Assembly (NCBI GenBank): GCA_964390695.1
Contig: CAYMKI010000071.1
Span: forward strand, 1 to 14,774
Direction of reading: 5' to 3'
DNA length: 14,774 nt
Source: CAWACC01 sp964390695
GTDB lineage: Bacteria > Chlamydiota > Chlamydiia > Chlamydiales > Parachlamydiaceae
Shown here: positions 14,711 to 14,774 of the stretch, in pieces
Layout of the letters: each line of letters opens with the position of its first letter
How positions within the stretch are numbered: position 1 is the stretch's first letter
The notes under the pieces: model-generated
The model's input: the letters and a program-made list of their open reading frames with translations, nothing else
Told to the model about the DNA's origin: nothing
Databases searched by the model: none
Position numbers and translations under genes: made by a program

Positions 14711-14748
14711 AGGTGCCTTGGCCAAGTCGTGACTTGGCCAAGGCGCTT
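14711..14748. repeat. Large near-perfect palindrome after the ankyrin gene
   Basis: GCCTTGGCCAAGTC (14715-14728) and GACTTGGCCAAGGC (14731-14744) are exact reverse complements separated by GT. Wobble and Watson-Crick pairs extend the RNA stem outward to 14711/14748. Each arm contains the 10-bp palindrome CTTGGCCAAG, so the arms are also direct repeats. It starts about 30 bases after the ankyrin stop and may end that transcript, but no T-run follows (AGCATTTC). A dispersed extragenic palindrome is the alternative. Confidence 0.7.
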
Positions 14749-14758
14749 AGCATTTCAA

Positions 14759-14764
14759 TTGACA
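14759..14764 (+). promoter_or_regulatory. Possible -35 box of a gene beyond the window
   Basis: An exact TTGACA lies ten bases from the window end. Three promoters in this window (marR, the lyase-like gene and the ankyrin gene) use the same hexamer, so this may begin the next plus-strand gene. Its -10 box would lie outside. Confidence 0.25.
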
Positions 14765-14774
14765 AATGCAGGCC

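Overview
The window looks like an AT-rich chromosomal segment of an environmental chlamydia (Parachlamydia/Protochlamydia/Waddlia/Simkania-type amoeba symbiont). The evidence is an ATP/ADP-translocase (NTT/Npt, TLC) family nucleotide transporter, found mainly in obligate intracellular bacteria and plastids, together with a long ankyrin-repeat protein whose N-terminus carries a zinc-protease signature, as expected of a secreted host-directed effector. The species cannot be fixed from the sequence alone.

Layout, left to right. (1) 3-257: the C-terminal end of an unrecognised gene, closed by a strong intrinsic terminator with a GCAA tetraloop. (2) 311-1814: a three-gene unit, marR - DUF1398 - tag (3-methyladenine DNA glycosylase I). 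Its consensus promoter has a perfect 14-bp palindrome in the spacer and appears to give a leaderless marR message. (3) 1898-2335: a YqeY/GatB-like protein. (4) 2349-4088, minus: an exported histidine/phenylalanine ammonia-lyase homologue that lacks the Ala-Ser-Gly cofactor-forming triad. (5) 4089-4478: a gene-free stretch with two strong hairpins. (6) 4479-5885, minus, and 6011-6877, plus: the NTT transporter divergent from a LysR-type regulator. (7) 6887-9027: a small SnoaL/NTF2-like protein divergent from a TetR regulator that is followed by a nitronate monooxygenase-like flavoenzyme. (8) 9031-11858, minus: a translationally coupled pair, a GH76-type mannanase-like glycoside hydrolase followed by a secreted right-handed beta-helix protein. 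(9) 11859-12245: a gene-free stretch holding a possible degenerate repeat on the left and a perfect consensus promoter on the right. (10) 12246-14681: the 811-aa protease/ankyrin protein, followed by a large palindrome at the window end.

Three units follow a bacterial regulator-plus-target layout (MarR with tag, LysR divergent from the transporter, TetR with SnoaL and flavoenzyme). The accessory genes that look host-facing or surface-facing (exported lyase-like protein, GH76/beta-helix pair, protease-ankyrin protein) lie between them. The most unusual items are the cofactor-less exported lyase homologue and the HExxH-ankyrin fusion, which resembles the M91 (NleD-like) effector proteases. No rRNA, complete tRNA, CRISPR array, transposase or integrase gene was seen.
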